Shown here piece after piece: positions 8,079-17,280 of a stretch of 64,000 bases of DNA. Position 1 is the stretch's first letter. The number at the start of each line of letters is the position of its first letter. The stretch is from Ilyomonas sp965199905 (lineage in GTDB: Bacteria; Bacteroidota; Bacteroidia; Chitinophagales; Chitinophagaceae), in contig OZ241366.1 in NCBI GenBank assembly GCA_965199905.1, positions 5,146,001-5,210,000 of the forward strand. Direction: 5' to 3'. The notes beneath the pieces are model-generated. The model was not told the DNA's origin, did no database searches, and saw only the letters and a program-made list of their open reading frames with translations. The position numbers and the translations under genes are program-made.

Positions 8079-8239
8079 TTCGCTTTTGTAAAAGCTTAAT
8101 CATTTGCCCGGAACCTTGATGTGTGGTTCTTGTTTCTCTTTACTTACAATAGAAACAAAAAGAAATCTTCGATTGCAAGGGACGATACAGAAAGTGATGG
8201 ACGATGATAACATAATCTGTATTTGTATTTCATTTCAAA
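8079..8239 (+). repeat. Dispersed structured element, family A, copy A3
   Basis: A full-length copy. Left end TTCGCTTTTGTAAAAGC, then GCCCGGAACCTTGATGTG, a central hairpin with arms TTGTTTCT (8130-8137) and AGAAACAA (8151-8158), then GACGATGATAACATAATCTG and TATTTGTATTTCATTTCAAA. It is about 160 bases and fills most of the gap between araA and the symporter promoter. Short frames inside it are not conserved in the other copies. Confidence 0.8.
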
Positions 8240-8331
8240 CTGACACGCTGCTGAATTATCTGTTTCTTTACTTTGAAAACAAATAGAGGAATACCATTTA
8301 CTTTGAGTGCCATAAATAATTGGTGTAAACG

Positions 8332-8361
8332 ATTGCATTTTAACACGCAGAACTATATTTG
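8332..8361 (+). promoter_or_regulatory. Promoter of the sugar symporter gene
   Basis: TATATTTG at 8354-8361 matches the Bacteroidota -7 consensus TAnnTTTG exactly. ATTG at 8332-8335 fits the -33 element with an 18-base spacer. This would start transcription about 55 bases before the ATG at 8423. Just upstream, ATAAATAATTG followed by GTAAA also occurs before araB (3832). Confidence 0.6.
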
Positions 8362-8422
8362 CAAACACTGACTTGCTTTGGTAAGCGTTAATCAACTAAC
8401 ATTGTTCAACGATTGACTTATT

Positions 8423-10135
8423 ATGAATAAACTTCTCCTTCAGGACAAGCTGATTTTTATTATTTACTTTCTTGTGGTTGCCGGTTATGGGTATTACATC
8501 TATCGCAAAAAGAAGAAAGCCGTTATGGATACGCACGACTTCTTTCTTGCGGAAGGTTCATTAACCTGGTGGGCAATTGGTGCTTCGCTTATCGCTTCGA
8601 ATATCTCTGCGGAGCAATTTATCGGCATGAGTGGAAACGGCTTCAGCATTGGCATTGCGGTGGCTGCTTATGAATGGATTGCTGCGATTGCACTCATCAT
8701 TGTTGCGGTTTGGTTTATACCGGTTTACCTGAAGAATAAAATCTTCACGATGCCGCAGTTTTTGGAGACGCGGTATAATAAATCGGTGAGTTTAATCATG
8801 GCGATATTCTGGTTGTTCTTGTATGTATTTATCAACCTCACTTCTATATTATTCCTCGGTGCGGTTGCCATCAATAACCTTACGGGCGGCGATGAAAACC
8901 AGTTTCATCTGATTGTGATTGCGCTGTCTGTTTTCGCAGTGTTTATTACGCTTGGCGGCATGAAGGTAATTGGCTTTACGGATGTGATACAGGTATCGGT
9001 TCTTATCATTGGTGGGCTGGCTACCACATATGTAGCGCTTACCGTGGTAAGTAAAGAATTTGGTATGGGTGAAAGTGCGCTTGCCGGTTTTAAAGCGATG
9101 CTCGACCATGCACCGGATCATTTTCATATGATATTTGAAAAGCCGGGACCGAATTCATCGCAACACGACGTTGATAATTATCTAACCATTCCCGGCGTGC
9201 TATCTTATGTAGCAGGTATCTGGATTGTAAACCTCAATTATTGGGGTTGTAACCAATACATCACGCAACGTGCGCTGGGTGCAGATTTACAAACAGCGAG
9301 AAAGGGAATTTTGTTTGCCGGCTTTATCAAATTATTGATGCCGATTATTGTAATGCTGCCTGGTATCGCTGCTTATGTATTGCACCAGAAAGGATTATTA
9401 AATGCAGAAATGACAGCCAACAGCAAGAATGGTGAAGTGATTTCGGACAATGCGTATTCTGCAATTTTGGGTTATTTACCAAATGGTTTAATTGGTCTTT
9501 CCTTAGCCGCATTAACGGCGGCTATCGTGGCTTCGCTGGCGGGCAAAGCCAATAGTATTTCTACCATTTTTACGCTGGATGTTTATAAGAAATACATTAA
9601 TAAAGAAGCAGAGGAAAAAAAGCTTGTTTGGGTTGGGCGTATTACAATTATGGCTGCACTTGTTGTATCCATTATATTCACGTGGAAAGATTCATTGGGT
9701 ATTGGCGGAGCCGGTGGTTTTACTTTTATTCAGAAGTACACAGGCTTTATATCGCCGGGCGTTTTTGCCATTTTTATACTTGGTTTTTTCTGGAAAAGAA
9801 CAACAGGTCCCGCTGCCGTTGTGGGTGTTATTGTCGGCTTCCTGCTATCAGTTATGTTTAATGAATTTGCACCAGCCTGGTTTGGTCCGGATACCTTCTT
9901 TTACACGGCTTATAGAAACAGCTCGGGTGTTTATGAAATTCCGTTCCATATCTGTATGGGACTGGCATTTATGTTCACCATTGCCCTGATGGTTGTTATC
10001 AGTCTTGCCGGTCCGAAGATCAATCCGAAGTCATTTGTGATTGACAGGGGCATGTTCAAATTGCAGCCTTCAACGCTGGCAATGATTGTAGTAACGTTAT
10101 TGATTATCTCGTTACTATACGTTCGTTTCTGGTAA
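8423..10135 (+). CDS. Sodium/sugar symporter (SSS family, SGLT-like)
   Basis: 570 residues with about 14 hydrophobic segments, an inner-membrane protein. N-terminal half carries the SSS signature region (GASLIASNISAEQFIGMSG, about residues 52-70), and later ALTAAIVASLAGKANSISTI, also typical of bacterial SGLT relatives. The family moves sugars inward with Na+. Its place between araA and the AraR-like regulator suggests arabinose as substrate; this is an inference from context. It has its own promoter at 8332-8361 and a terminator at 10159-10189, so it is probably a separate transcript from araBDA. Confidence 0.9.
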   Translation: MNKLLLQDKLIFIIYFLVVAGYGYYIYRKKKKAVMDTHDFFLAEGSLTWWAIGASLIASNISAEQFIGMSGNGFSIGIAVAAYEWIAAIALIIVAVWFIPVYLKNKIFTMPQFLETRYNKSVSLIMAIFWLFLYVFINLTSILFLGAVAINNLTGGDENQFHLIVIALSVFAVFITLGGMKVIGFTDVIQVSVLIIGGLATTYVALTVVSKEFGMGESALAGFKAMLDHAPDHFHMIFEKPGPNSSQHDVDNYLTIPGVLSYVAGIWIVNLNYWGCNQYITQRALGADLQTARKGILFAGFIKLLMPIIVMLPGIAAYVLHQKGLLNAEMTANSKNGEVISDNAYSAILGYLPNGLIGLSLAALTAAIVASLAGKANSISTIFTLDVYKKYINKEAEEKKLVWVGRITIMAALVVSIIFTWKDSLGIGGAGGFTFIQKYTGFISPGVFAIFILGFFWKRTTGPAAVVGVIVGFLLSVMFNEFAPAWFGPDTFFYTAYRNSSGVYEIPFHICMGLAFMFTIALMVVISLAGPKINPKSFVIDRGMFKLQPSTLAMIVVTLLIISLLYVRFW

Positions 10136-10158
10136 TATAAATTTTCTTATTTTTATAC

Positions 10159-10189
10159 AATGTGCATTCGCTCCGGATGCACATTTTTT
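10159..10189 (+). terminator. Rho-independent terminator after the symporter
   Basis: AATGTGCAT (10159-10167) and ATGCACATT (10177-10185) form a 9-bp stem with a 9-base loop, followed by four more T (10186-10189). Confidence 0.8.
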
Positions 10190-10218
10190 GTATCGTTCAA
10201 TAAACGGCGACTTGTTAT

Positions 10219-10935
10219 ATGATGGCAAAAGAGCAAACCGAAACAGCAGGCATGGCAGAATATAGCCGGAATCAAACCTTTTTGATTGCGGTAGATTGTA
10301 TCATTTTTGGCTTCGACGGGCAAAGCCTCAAAGCTTTGTTTATTAAAAGAGCGCTGAATCCAGGCATCAATAAATGGTCGTTGATGGGTGGATTTGTGCA
10401 GGCAAATGAAGGCGTTGAGGAATCAGCATCGCGCATCCTGAACCAGCTTACCGGGCTAAGCAATATTTATATGGAACAACTGTATTGCTTTGGCGATGTA
10501 AACCGCGATCCCGGCGGGCGCGTTATATCCATCGCTTATTTTGCCCTGATAAATATTGCTGATTACAGCGAGGAAATGATGAAAGAACACAATGCCAAAT
10601 GGTTTGAGTTAACACACATTCCGCAGCTTGTATTTGATCACCGCGAAATGGTAATGCTGGCAAAGGAAAGGCTGCAGCAAAAAATTACGAATCACCCGAT
10701 TGGCTTTGCTTTGTTACCTCAAAAATTTACGCTCCGGCAATTGCAGACTTTGTATGAAGCCATCAATGAAACCGAGCTTGACAAGCGCAATTTTACCCGC
10801 CGTATCCTTGATCTCGGCATCCTGAAAAAGCTGGATGAAAAGGAGAGAGGTACGTCGAAAAAAGGTTCTTTTTATTTTGTTTTTGACGAGAAGAAATATA
10901 AGAAGCTGGACAAGGAAGGTATTAAACTGGTATAA
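10219..10935 (+). CDS. araR: AraR-like transcriptional regulator (Nudix plus winged helix)
   Basis: 238 residues. The N-terminal two thirds is a Nudix fold and the C-terminal part a winged helix (KFTLRQLQTLYEAI, then FTRRILDLGILK). The Nudix box at residues 57-79 reads GGFVQANEGVEESASRILNQ then LTGL. The catalytic R-E-x-x-E-E is R-I-L-N-Q-L, so the hydrolase activity should be lost and the fold is probably a sugar sensor. Proteins of this build control arabinose genes in Bacteroides (AraR), known from literature as I remember it. Its place next to araBDA and the symporter supports the same role. The symbol is given by analogy. Confidence 0.85.
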   Translation: MMAKEQTETAGMAEYSRNQTFLIAVDCIIFGFDGQSLKALFIKRALNPGINKWSLMGGFVQANEGVEESASRILNQLTGLSNIYMEQLYCFGDVNRDPGGRVISIAYFALINIADYSEEMMKEHNAKWFELTHIPQLVFDHREMVMLAKERLQQKITNHPIGFALLPQKFTLRQLQTLYEAINETELDKRNFTRRILDLGILKKLDEKERGTSKKGSFYFVFDEKKYKKLDKEGIKLV

Positions 10936-11029
10936 AGCAATACACGTAATTGCGCAGATTTTTGTTTGCTTATTGTGTCCGGTTGATTCTTCTCAAATTC
11001 TTTACTTTGCGCACTTTAAAACCGAATAC

Positions 11030-11776
11030 ATGCCTGCATTGTCAAATGAGAAGTTAGACATGGAACGCCTGCCGCGCCACATTGCTGTTATTATGGATGG
11101 TAATGGCCGATGGGCAAAAAGCCGCGGGCAGGATCGTTTGTATGGTCATTCGCATGGCGTGGAAAGTGTGCGCAGCGTAACGACCGGCGCTGCAGAGCTG
11201 GGCATTGAATACCTGACTTTGTATGCCTTCAGCACAGAAAACTGGGACCGCCCGCAGCCGGAAGTAATCGGGCTTATGATGTTGTTGGTTGATACTCTGC
11301 GTAAGGAAATAGCTACCCTGAATAAAAATAATATCCGGCTTCACGTGATTGGTGCCGTAGATATGCTGCCCGATGAAACGAAGCATGAGTTGGATGAAGC
11401 TATCAGAGAAACTTCCGTTAACACGGGATTAAACCTTGTGATTGCTTTAAGCTATAGCAGCCGCTGGGAAATTATTCGCGCTGTAAAGAACATAGCCGCA
11501 GATGTTGAAAAAGGAACGCTATCGCCCGAAAGCATTGATGATAGTGTGTTTCAGCAGTATTTATGTACCAAAGATATTCCTGACCCCGAGCTGATGGTAC
11601 GCACCAGCGGCGAGCACCGCATCTCCAATTTTTTGCTTTACCAGCTTGCTTATGCTGAGCTATATTTTACTGATGTGCAATGGCCGGATTTCAGGAAAGA
11701 ACATTTGGTTGAGGCCATCGCAGATTATCAAAACCGCGAGCGTCGTTTTGGAAAAACGAGCGAGCAATTAGTGTAG
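11030..11776 (+). CDS. uppS: Isoprenyl transferase (undecaprenyl diphosphate synthase)
   Basis: 248 residues from the ATG at 11030. An upstream extension of the frame overlaps araR and is not conserved in type. Makes the C55 lipid carrier for cell-wall and surface glycans by adding isopentenyl units to farnesyl diphosphate. The catalytic Asp is D23 in VIMDGNGRWA; the substrate motif near the end is RTSGEHRISNFLLYQLAYAE, with PDFR after it. A promoter-like TACTTTGC at 11003-11010 with TTG at 10983-10985 fits this start. It is unrelated in function to its arabinose neighbours. Confidence 0.95.
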   Translation: MPALSNEKLDMERLPRHIAVIMDGNGRWAKSRGQDRLYGHSHGVESVRSVTTGAAELGIEYLTLYAFSTENWDRPQPEVIGLMMLLVDTLRKEIATLNKNNIRLHVIGAVDMLPDETKHELDEAIRETSVNTGLNLVIALSYSSRWEIIRAVKNIAADVEKGTLSPESIDDSVFQQYLCTKDIPDPELMVRTSGEHRISNFLLYQLAYAELYFTDVQWPDFRKEHLVEAIADYQNRERRFGKTSEQLV

Positions 11777-11853
11777 ATTAACCAGGTAAAATTTAATATT
11801 GAATAATAATTTGGATTGCTTTCTTTATTCTCATCCATTCATCGCGGTTCAGA

Positions 11854-14800
11854 TCATTTCTTACCAAAGCGAATCACTTTTATACTATCGTTATTGCGGG
11901 CTAATATAAAGGACGGTTTGCCGGCAATATCAATTGGTTTTATATACCGCACTTCGCCTGTAACAGCCAGCCCATTCAGGCTTTGCACTTCAAACTTGTC
12001 TTTGCCTTTATTAACTAACAAGGTTCCGTAATCTGCATCGTAACGCCCCATTTCAATATTGTTCTCGTCATAATTTCCAAACAGTAAAATATCGGGAAGG
12101 TTGTCGTTGTTAGCATCAACTACTGTTGCCGCTTTATAAGGTGAAAGCTGCGCCTGCCAAGGCATTACCTGAACCGTAAAGTTCATTTTGCCATCGTTAA
12201 TTAAAATGGCATTGGAAAAATAATCAGCGGTAAATGTTTTTGAAGCATTCAGTTTATCTGTCGGAAAAATATCAGTCAGCGATGCTTTTGCAAAATCCTC
12301 AGCATATAAAAATTGCTTTTTCAAGCCCGGCATTTGCCTTTGCAATTCATCTTTGTTAGCAAATACCAGTTCTTTATTATTCAGGTAATAAGTCAGTATT
12401 TGTTCCTTGGTTCCATTGTTGTCGAAGTCGTTGTAATACATTCGCACAGGTTTCTTTGCACTTGCCTGCAAGCGGCTGTTCAAGCCAAGGTTACCGGCAA
12501 CCAGATCAATGTCGCCATCGTTATCAATATCAACCGGCAACAGGCAATTCCACCAGCCATGTTTGTCAGTAATATACTGTTTGGTAAAATGTTTTTTGTT
12601 ATTGATAAATGCAACAATTCCATCCCATTCAGTTGTCAGCAAAAGGTCTTTAGCGCCGTCTTTATTTATATCATACCAAAGCGCACTGGTTATAAAACCT
12701 GCGTGGGCAAGGCCGGGCGCGTATTTATTGGTAACATCTGTAAACTTGCCGGTACCATCATTCAGTAATAAATACGATTGTGGTATCTCGCCGTAAGCAG
12801 CCGGCACAGTGCGCCCGCCTATAAAAAGATCGGTATAACCATCTCCATTAAAATCGTAAGGAACTACGCATGAAAATGTCATGTACAGGTTGCTAAACGC
12901 ATCTTCTTTTTTGGTAAGATTTCCTTTGCCATCATTCAGATACAATCGCGGCAGCAGGTGTTCATCCTGACCATAATATTCATTGCCACCACTGGCTACC
13001 ACAAGGTCGGGATGCGTATCGCCATTTACATCAACCCACACTGCGTCCACATCTTCCCACATACTGTCTTTGTCTATAGAGGGTTGTGGTATTTTAGAAA
13101 AAACACCTTCTTTGTTTTGAATGAATACAACCGGTTTTTCTACTTTGGAAGAGCCGATAAAAACATCATCGGTACCATCACCATTGATGTCTGCAACTGC
13201 CAATGCCGGACCTTCGCGCGAAGTCATGTGAGGTATCAAACGCTCGCGGTCAAATTCAACAAAAGGGTTTTCCTTGTGCTTGTAAAAGAGCTTCGTTTCG
13301 GACGTAATATCTGCAACAGGATTTGTATGGTTGGCAAATTTTTCTTTTATCTCATCATAATCAAAATGTGGCAATCCGGTTCGGTAAGTGAGTGTAAGCC
13401 TATGCGTGGTATCCGTTTGCCGGTTTATTTTTTCGTATGTATTATCACTCCAAACCACCAGCATACTATCCACTTTGGTATTCTGCAGCCCGATGTGAAC
13501 GGGCAATTGCATGCTTGATAAGAAGCCATGCACAGGGTAATTTTCATACGTGCGGATGCTGTCACTGGCAAATACAATTATTTTACTTCCTAACGCATTA
13601 ATGTTATTTTTTGTGCCTTTTAATACAATATCTAACCAGGCATTTTTTTTACCATCGTTGCTCTTATTCTCATATACCTGCGCCGGGTCGTCAATATTAT
13701 TTGTTACGATGTCGAGGTCGCCATCGCCATCCAGATCGGCATAAACAGAACCGTTAGAAAAAGAGGGCATGTCGCCGGATATTTGATCTGACAAATCATG
13801 AAACTGAAGGCGGCCTTCGTTTTTATAAAGCTTATTGGGAATTTTTATTTTAGGAAACTTATCAACCAGCGACAGGTCTTTATTGTTCAAGGTATTGCTT
13901 CGCATCTTTTCCTGGAGGTCATCGTTCGACACGAAGTTTACATAGTCTATATCGTTCAACCGTTTCGGGATGCCGTTCGATATAAACAGATCTTTACGTC
14001 CATCGTTATCAAAGTCCATCCAAAGCGGCGCCCAGCTCCAATCGGTAGCCGCTATGCCTGAGTAAAGCCCGGTTTCACTGAAATGATTATTGCGGTCGTT
14101 ATACTGCAGGTTATTGCGCGTATATTGGTGCGTATAGCCAAAGCTTATTTTCATGTTGAAGATATCATAAGCATCTTCGCCAAGCGAGCGTTTTAAAATA
14201 TAAGGATCACTTGGCAGCATATCCATCGTTATGATTTCAGGATACGCATCGTTGTTTATGTCCGCAATATCCACACCCATTGAATATTGGCTGGTGTGCA
14301 TCATACAGGCTGAATCATCATCGCGAAAAGTACCATTGCCCTGGTTGATGTACAGGTAATCATCTTCGTGAAAATCATTGCTGACATACATATCCGGGTA
14401 TCCGTCGAGGTTGATATCCGCCACGCAAATACCAAGTCCGTATCCAAGCACAGAACTGTTGATACCGGCTGCTTTCGTTACGTCAGTAAACTTGCCATTG
14501 CCATCATTGCGGTATAGATGATCGCCCGAAACATCGCTTGTTACACCAATCATTTGCCGGCGCGGACCAAAGGTGCCGTTCTGGTGAATGGAATGATTGA
14601 GCAGGTACATATCAAGGTCGCCATCCATATCGTAATCGAAAAAAGCCGCCTGCGTGCTGAACCCGGAAAAATTAAGACCCATTTCTTCCGCTTTATCCTG
14701 GTAATGCGGAACGCCGTTTTTATCAATGCCGGTACAAATGAGAAACTGGTTATGCCCCTGCAATACTTCGTACTTACCAACGCGGCATACATACAGATCA

Positions 14801-15192
14801 AGCAAGCCATCGTTGTTGATATCAACTACAGATACGCCGGTGCTCCACTGGTTATCATCTTGTATCTGCGCTTCCTTTGTTACATCCCTGAATTTGAGGT
14901 TTCCCTCATTCAGATATAACTTGTTCTGCCCCTGGTTGCTGGCAAAAAACAGGTCAATCTTTCCATCATTATTAAAATCGCCGGCGCCAATGCCAGCGCC
15001 GTTATAGAAGTACATATAGTGAAACACGTTGAACTGCTCGGTAGGAGTGAGCTTGTTGGCAAAATTTAAACCTGTTTTCTTACTGTCAACCAACTGGAAC
15101 AATGCTGGCTTCGATTGCCTGGAGTGGCAACTTACAATAGCAGTTAGTAATAATAAATAGGCAAAAAATCTAGTAGACACCTGTCCAGTCAT
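11854..15192 (-). CDS. Large lipoprotein with FG-GAP/VCBS repeats and ASPIC/UnbV domain
   Basis: 1112 residues. The signal sequence ends in LTAIVSC, a lipobox, so the protein is probably anchored in the outer membrane or exposed on the surface. Many calcium-loop repeats of the type D-x-[ND]-x-D-G-x-x-D run through both halves (for example GDFNNDGKIDLFFAS, VDINNDGLLDLYVC, ADLDGDGDLDIVTN), the mark of beta-propeller FG-GAP proteins. In the middle (about residues 535-600) a segment with HGFLSSMQLPVHIGLQ and VVWSDNTYEKI fits the ASPIC/UnbV domain. Such proteins are common in Bacteroidota; binding of glycans or proteins is assumed but not shown. It is convergent with uppS. Confidence 0.85.
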   Translation of the reverse strand: MTGQVSTRFFAYLLLLTAIVSCHSRQSKPALFQLVDSKKTGLNFANKLTPTEQFNVFHYMYFYNGAGIGAGDFNNDGKIDLFFASNQGQNKLYLNEGNLKFRDVTKEAQIQDDNQWSTGVSVVDINNDGLLDLYVCRVGKYEVLQGHNQFLICTGIDKNGVPHYQDKAEEMGLNFSGFSTQAAFFDYDMDGDLDMYLLNHSIHQNGTFGPRRQMIGVTSDVSGDHLYRNDGNGKFTDVTKAAGINSSVLGYGLGICVADINLDGYPDMYVSNDFHEDDYLYINQGNGTFRDDDSACMMHTSQYSMGVDIADINNDAYPEIITMDMLPSDPYILKRSLGEDAYDIFNMKISFGYTHQYTRNNLQYNDRNNHFSETGLYSGIAATDWSWAPLWMDFDNDGRKDLFISNGIPKRLNDIDYVNFVSNDDLQEKMRSNTLNNKDLSLVDKFPKIKIPNKLYKNEGRLQFHDLSDQISGDMPSFSNGSVYADLDGDGDLDIVTNNIDDPAQVYENKSNDGKKNAWLDIVLKGTKNNINALGSKIIVFASDSIRTYENYPVHGFLSSMQLPVHIGLQNTKVDSMLVVWSDNTYEKINRQTDTTHRLTLTYRTGLPHFDYDEIKEKFANHTNPVADITSETKLFYKHKENPFVEFDRERLIPHMTSREGPALAVADINGDGTDDVFIGSSKVEKPVVFIQNKEGVFSKIPQPSIDKDSMWEDVDAVWVDVNGDTHPDLVVASGGNEYYGQDEHLLPRLYLNDGKGNLTKKEDAFSNLYMTFSCVVPYDFNGDGYTDLFIGGRTVPAAYGEIPQSYLLLNDGTGKFTDVTNKYAPGLAHAGFITSALWYDINKDGAKDLLLTTEWDGIVAFINNKKHFTKQYITDKHGWWNCLLPVDIDNDGDIDLVAGNLGLNSRLQASAKKPVRMYYNDFDNNGTKEQILTYYLNNKELVFANKDELQRQMPGLKKQFLYAEDFAKASLTDIFPTDKLNASKTFTADYFSNAILINDGKMNFTVQVMPWQAQLSPYKAATVVDANNDNLPDILLFGNYDENNIEMGRYDADYGTLLVNKGKDKFEVQSLNGLAVTGEVRYIKPIDIAGKPSFILARNNDSIKVIRFGKK

Positions 15193-15289
15193 TCGTATAA
15201 TGCGCCTAAATTAGGCGTAATTCAAGTACTGCGGAGAAGTAATTTGTTAAGATGGAATCGGGTAGTGACTTGGTTTGAAAATAATTTCT

Positions 15290-15404
15290 TCCTGCAGATA
15301 ACCGCTGATCAAACATCCCGCAGATCACACAGTTTTTTTGCAGACAGAAGAAGCATAATCTGCGTACATCTGCAAAAATAAATTGTGTTATCTGCGGGGA
15401 AATT
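15290..15404. repeat. Imperfect inverted repeat (GCAGATAACC... type)
   Basis: TTCCTGCAGATAACCGCTGA and CGCAGATCACACAG on the left face ATCTGCGTACATCTGC and TGTTATCTGCGGGG on the right. Repeated CGCAGAT / ATCTGCG words in both directions make a long hairpin. Such simple palindromic repeats are frequent in Bacteroidota intergenic DNA. It lies just upstream of the FG-GAP gene. Confidence 0.6.
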
Positions 15405-15508
15405 TAGATGTAAGTCACTACTTAAAATTGCTAATGGTGTTATTCTGATTACATAAATTTTTGGGTAGAATCTAATTTTCTTGATTCAGAAAGAGACATC
15501 GTCATCGG

Positions 15509-15572
15509 AATGACACAACTGCCAATCACAAAAGTGACGAACGATGGTTACATAAATCTGTATTTTGTTTCT
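15509..15572 (+). repeat. Dispersed element, family A, partial copy A7 (right half)
   Basis: ATGACACAACTGCCAATCAC, AAAAGTGACGAACGATGGTT and ACATAAATCTGTATTTTGTT match the right half of copies A5 and A6. The left half is absent. A 61-codon open frame starting at 15510 lies in it and shares 14 similar residues with copy A6, but not with the others, so I do not call it a gene. The remaining part of the 530-base gap shows nothing else. Confidence 0.65.
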
Positions 15573-15724
15573 TTAGTAGCAGGAGTTTTATTTTATATAG
15601 ATAAGTCCTTCATCATTTTAAATGCAAATCACAAACGGTGTTTTCTTTTGGCAAAACCATTATGTAGAAACATGAAATGGCTGGCTATAATCTGATATAA
15701 AATCTACTTGTAGACGATCATCAA

Positions 15725-17029
15725 TTAAAATTCAATCGTCTTCATTTTCGGCACCAGCAGATGCATGATAAGCCATGCGATAACATAGGCGCATCCGCAA
15801 ATGATAAACATAATGTAATAGCCGGTTTCTATATGGCTTGCCGCTTTATAATGATCGAACAGCAAGCCAGCCAGCCACGCGATGAGCATGCCGCCTAAAG
15901 CGCCCGCCATGCCGCCAATACCAATTACCGATGCGACTGCTTTTTTGGGAAATATATCGGAAACGGTTGTGTAAATATTAGCGCTCCATGCCTGGTGACC
16001 GGCAGCCGCAACCCCAATAATAGCAATGGCCAGCCACATATTGACACTTCCCAACAACTGGGCGAACATAACCGGAACAGCGAGCAATGCAAACATGAAC
16101 ATTGCCGTTTTGCGAGCTTTGTAAACCGTCCAGCCTTTATTGATAAAACTGAGCGGCAACCATCCGCCGAATATGCTGCCGAAAGCAGACATCGTGTAAA
16201 CCAGCGCTACCGGCAAAGCCGTGGCTGTACCTTCTATACCGTATTGCGCTTTTAAAAAAGCAGGCAGCCAAAACAGGTAAAACCACCAGACGGGATCGGT
16301 TAAAAACTTACCAAAAAAGAAAGCCCAGGTTTGTTTGTAAGAGAGCAGACTGAGCCAGGTTATTTTACCGGTGTCAGCCGATTCATCGCTTGTTTTTGGT
16401 ATGTCAACATCGCTGTGGATATAGTCATATTCTGCTTTCGAAAGCCGCTTTTGCCTCGCCGGTATTTCATAGAAAGCAAACCAAAATAAAAGCCATATAA
16501 AACCAACCGCGCCGGTAATAATAAATGCCCATTGCCAGCCCCAATTTTTTGCAATAAAAGGAACGGTAAGCGGTGCTATAATGGCACCAATGTTTGCACC
16601 TGAATTGAAGATGCCGGTAGCGAAGGCTCTTTCTTTTTTAGGGAACCATTCGGCTACCGTTTTGATGGCGGAAGGAAAGTTGCCGGCTTCGCTGATACCT
16701 AATGCGCCTCGTGCCAAAATGAAGCCTGTTGTGCTCTTTGCGAACGCATGTCCTATCGCAGATAAGCTCCACAATAAAATGGAAAAAGCATAGCCTGTTT
16801 TGGTTCCTATTTTATCAATAAAACGCCCTGCCAGCAACAGACCTACAGCATAGCATAACTGAAAGGAAATAACGATATCCGAATAATCGCTTTCTGTCCA
16901 TTTAAAATCTTTTTCAAGAGAATTTTTTAGCAGGCTGATTACAGAACGATCAAGATAATTAATGGTGGTGGCAAAAAATATCAACGTACAAATTGTCCAC
17001 CTGTATTTTCCTATGGCTTGCTGTTGCAT
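15725..17029 (-). CDS. Hexuronate transporter (MFS, ExuT-like)
   Basis: 434 residues with 12 predicted membrane helices, no signal peptide. Major facilitator of the anion:cation symporter group. The N-terminal stretch has INYLDRSVISL, and after helix 2 the loop motif GRFIDKIGTKTG; RGALGISEAGNFPSAIKTVA and FNSGANIGAIIAP are typical of ExuT/GudP-type proteins. Diverges from uxaB and uxaC, which degrade galacturonate, so D-galacturonate or glucuronate is the expected substrate. The 251-base divergent gap holds a possible operator (17103-17123). Confidence 0.88.
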   Translation of the reverse strand: MQQQAIGKYRWTICTLIFFATTINYLDRSVISLLKNSLEKDFKWTESDYSDIVISFQLCYAVGLLLAGRFIDKIGTKTGYAFSILLWSLSAIGHAFAKSTTGFILARGALGISEAGNFPSAIKTVAEWFPKKERAFATGIFNSGANIGAIIAPLTVPFIAKNWGWQWAFIITGAVGFIWLLFWFAFYEIPARQKRLSKAEYDYIHSDVDIPKTSDESADTGKITWLSLLSYKQTWAFFFGKFLTDPVWWFYLFWLPAFLKAQYGIEGTATALPVALVYTMSAFGSIFGGWLPLSFINKGWTVYKARKTAMFMFALLAVPVMFAQLLGSVNMWLAIAIIGVAAAGHQAWSANIYTTVSDIFPKKAVASVIGIGGMAGALGGMLIAWLAGLLFDHYKAASHIETGYYIMFIICGCAYVIAWLIMHLLVPKMKTIEF

Positions 17030-17102
17030 TCGTTATAAATTGAGTCAAAAAACTGACTGCTGAGTATAATGTAAGACGGTGCAATATATTGGTTCGTTTT
17101 AT

Positions 17103-17123
17103 ACTTATTGTTTCGAAATAAGT
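17103..17123. promoter_or_regulatory. Candidate operator between exuT-like gene and uxaB
   Basis: ACTTATT (17103-17109) and AATAAGT (17117-17123) form an inverted repeat with a 7-base spacer in the divergent promoter region. A related half site (AAATAACTT) follows at about 17131. The position suits a regulator of both the transporter and the uxa genes. No regulator gene is adjacent, so this is a guess from symmetry alone. Confidence 0.3.
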
Positions 17124-17280
17124 TGTTTCCAAATAACTTCATTTTGTTGATTGAAAAGGTTTGTTTAAGAAGATTATTTATTGCTGTTAAATTCCGCCTT
17201 TCATGATGTAGTATTGTGAAGGAGTTGTGTTTCTTTCTTTGAAAGAAATTTATTATTGATGAAATATGGAAGGATAAAGC

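Noticed and set aside
10835..11029. Longer uppS with 65 extra N-terminal residues
   Set aside because: The extension overlaps the araR coding end and the promoter-like TACTTTGC at 11003; the family starts close to MERLPRHIAVIMDGN.
12958..13518. 186-codon plus-strand frame inside the FG-GAP lipoprotein gene
   Set aside because: It is antisense to regular calcium-loop repeats; long antisense frames are expected there because the repeats have periodic codon use.
15510..15695. 61-codon frame in the gap before the ExuT-like gene
   Set aside because: It lies in a family-A repeat and the matching frame is not kept in the other copies; no signal, family or operon context.
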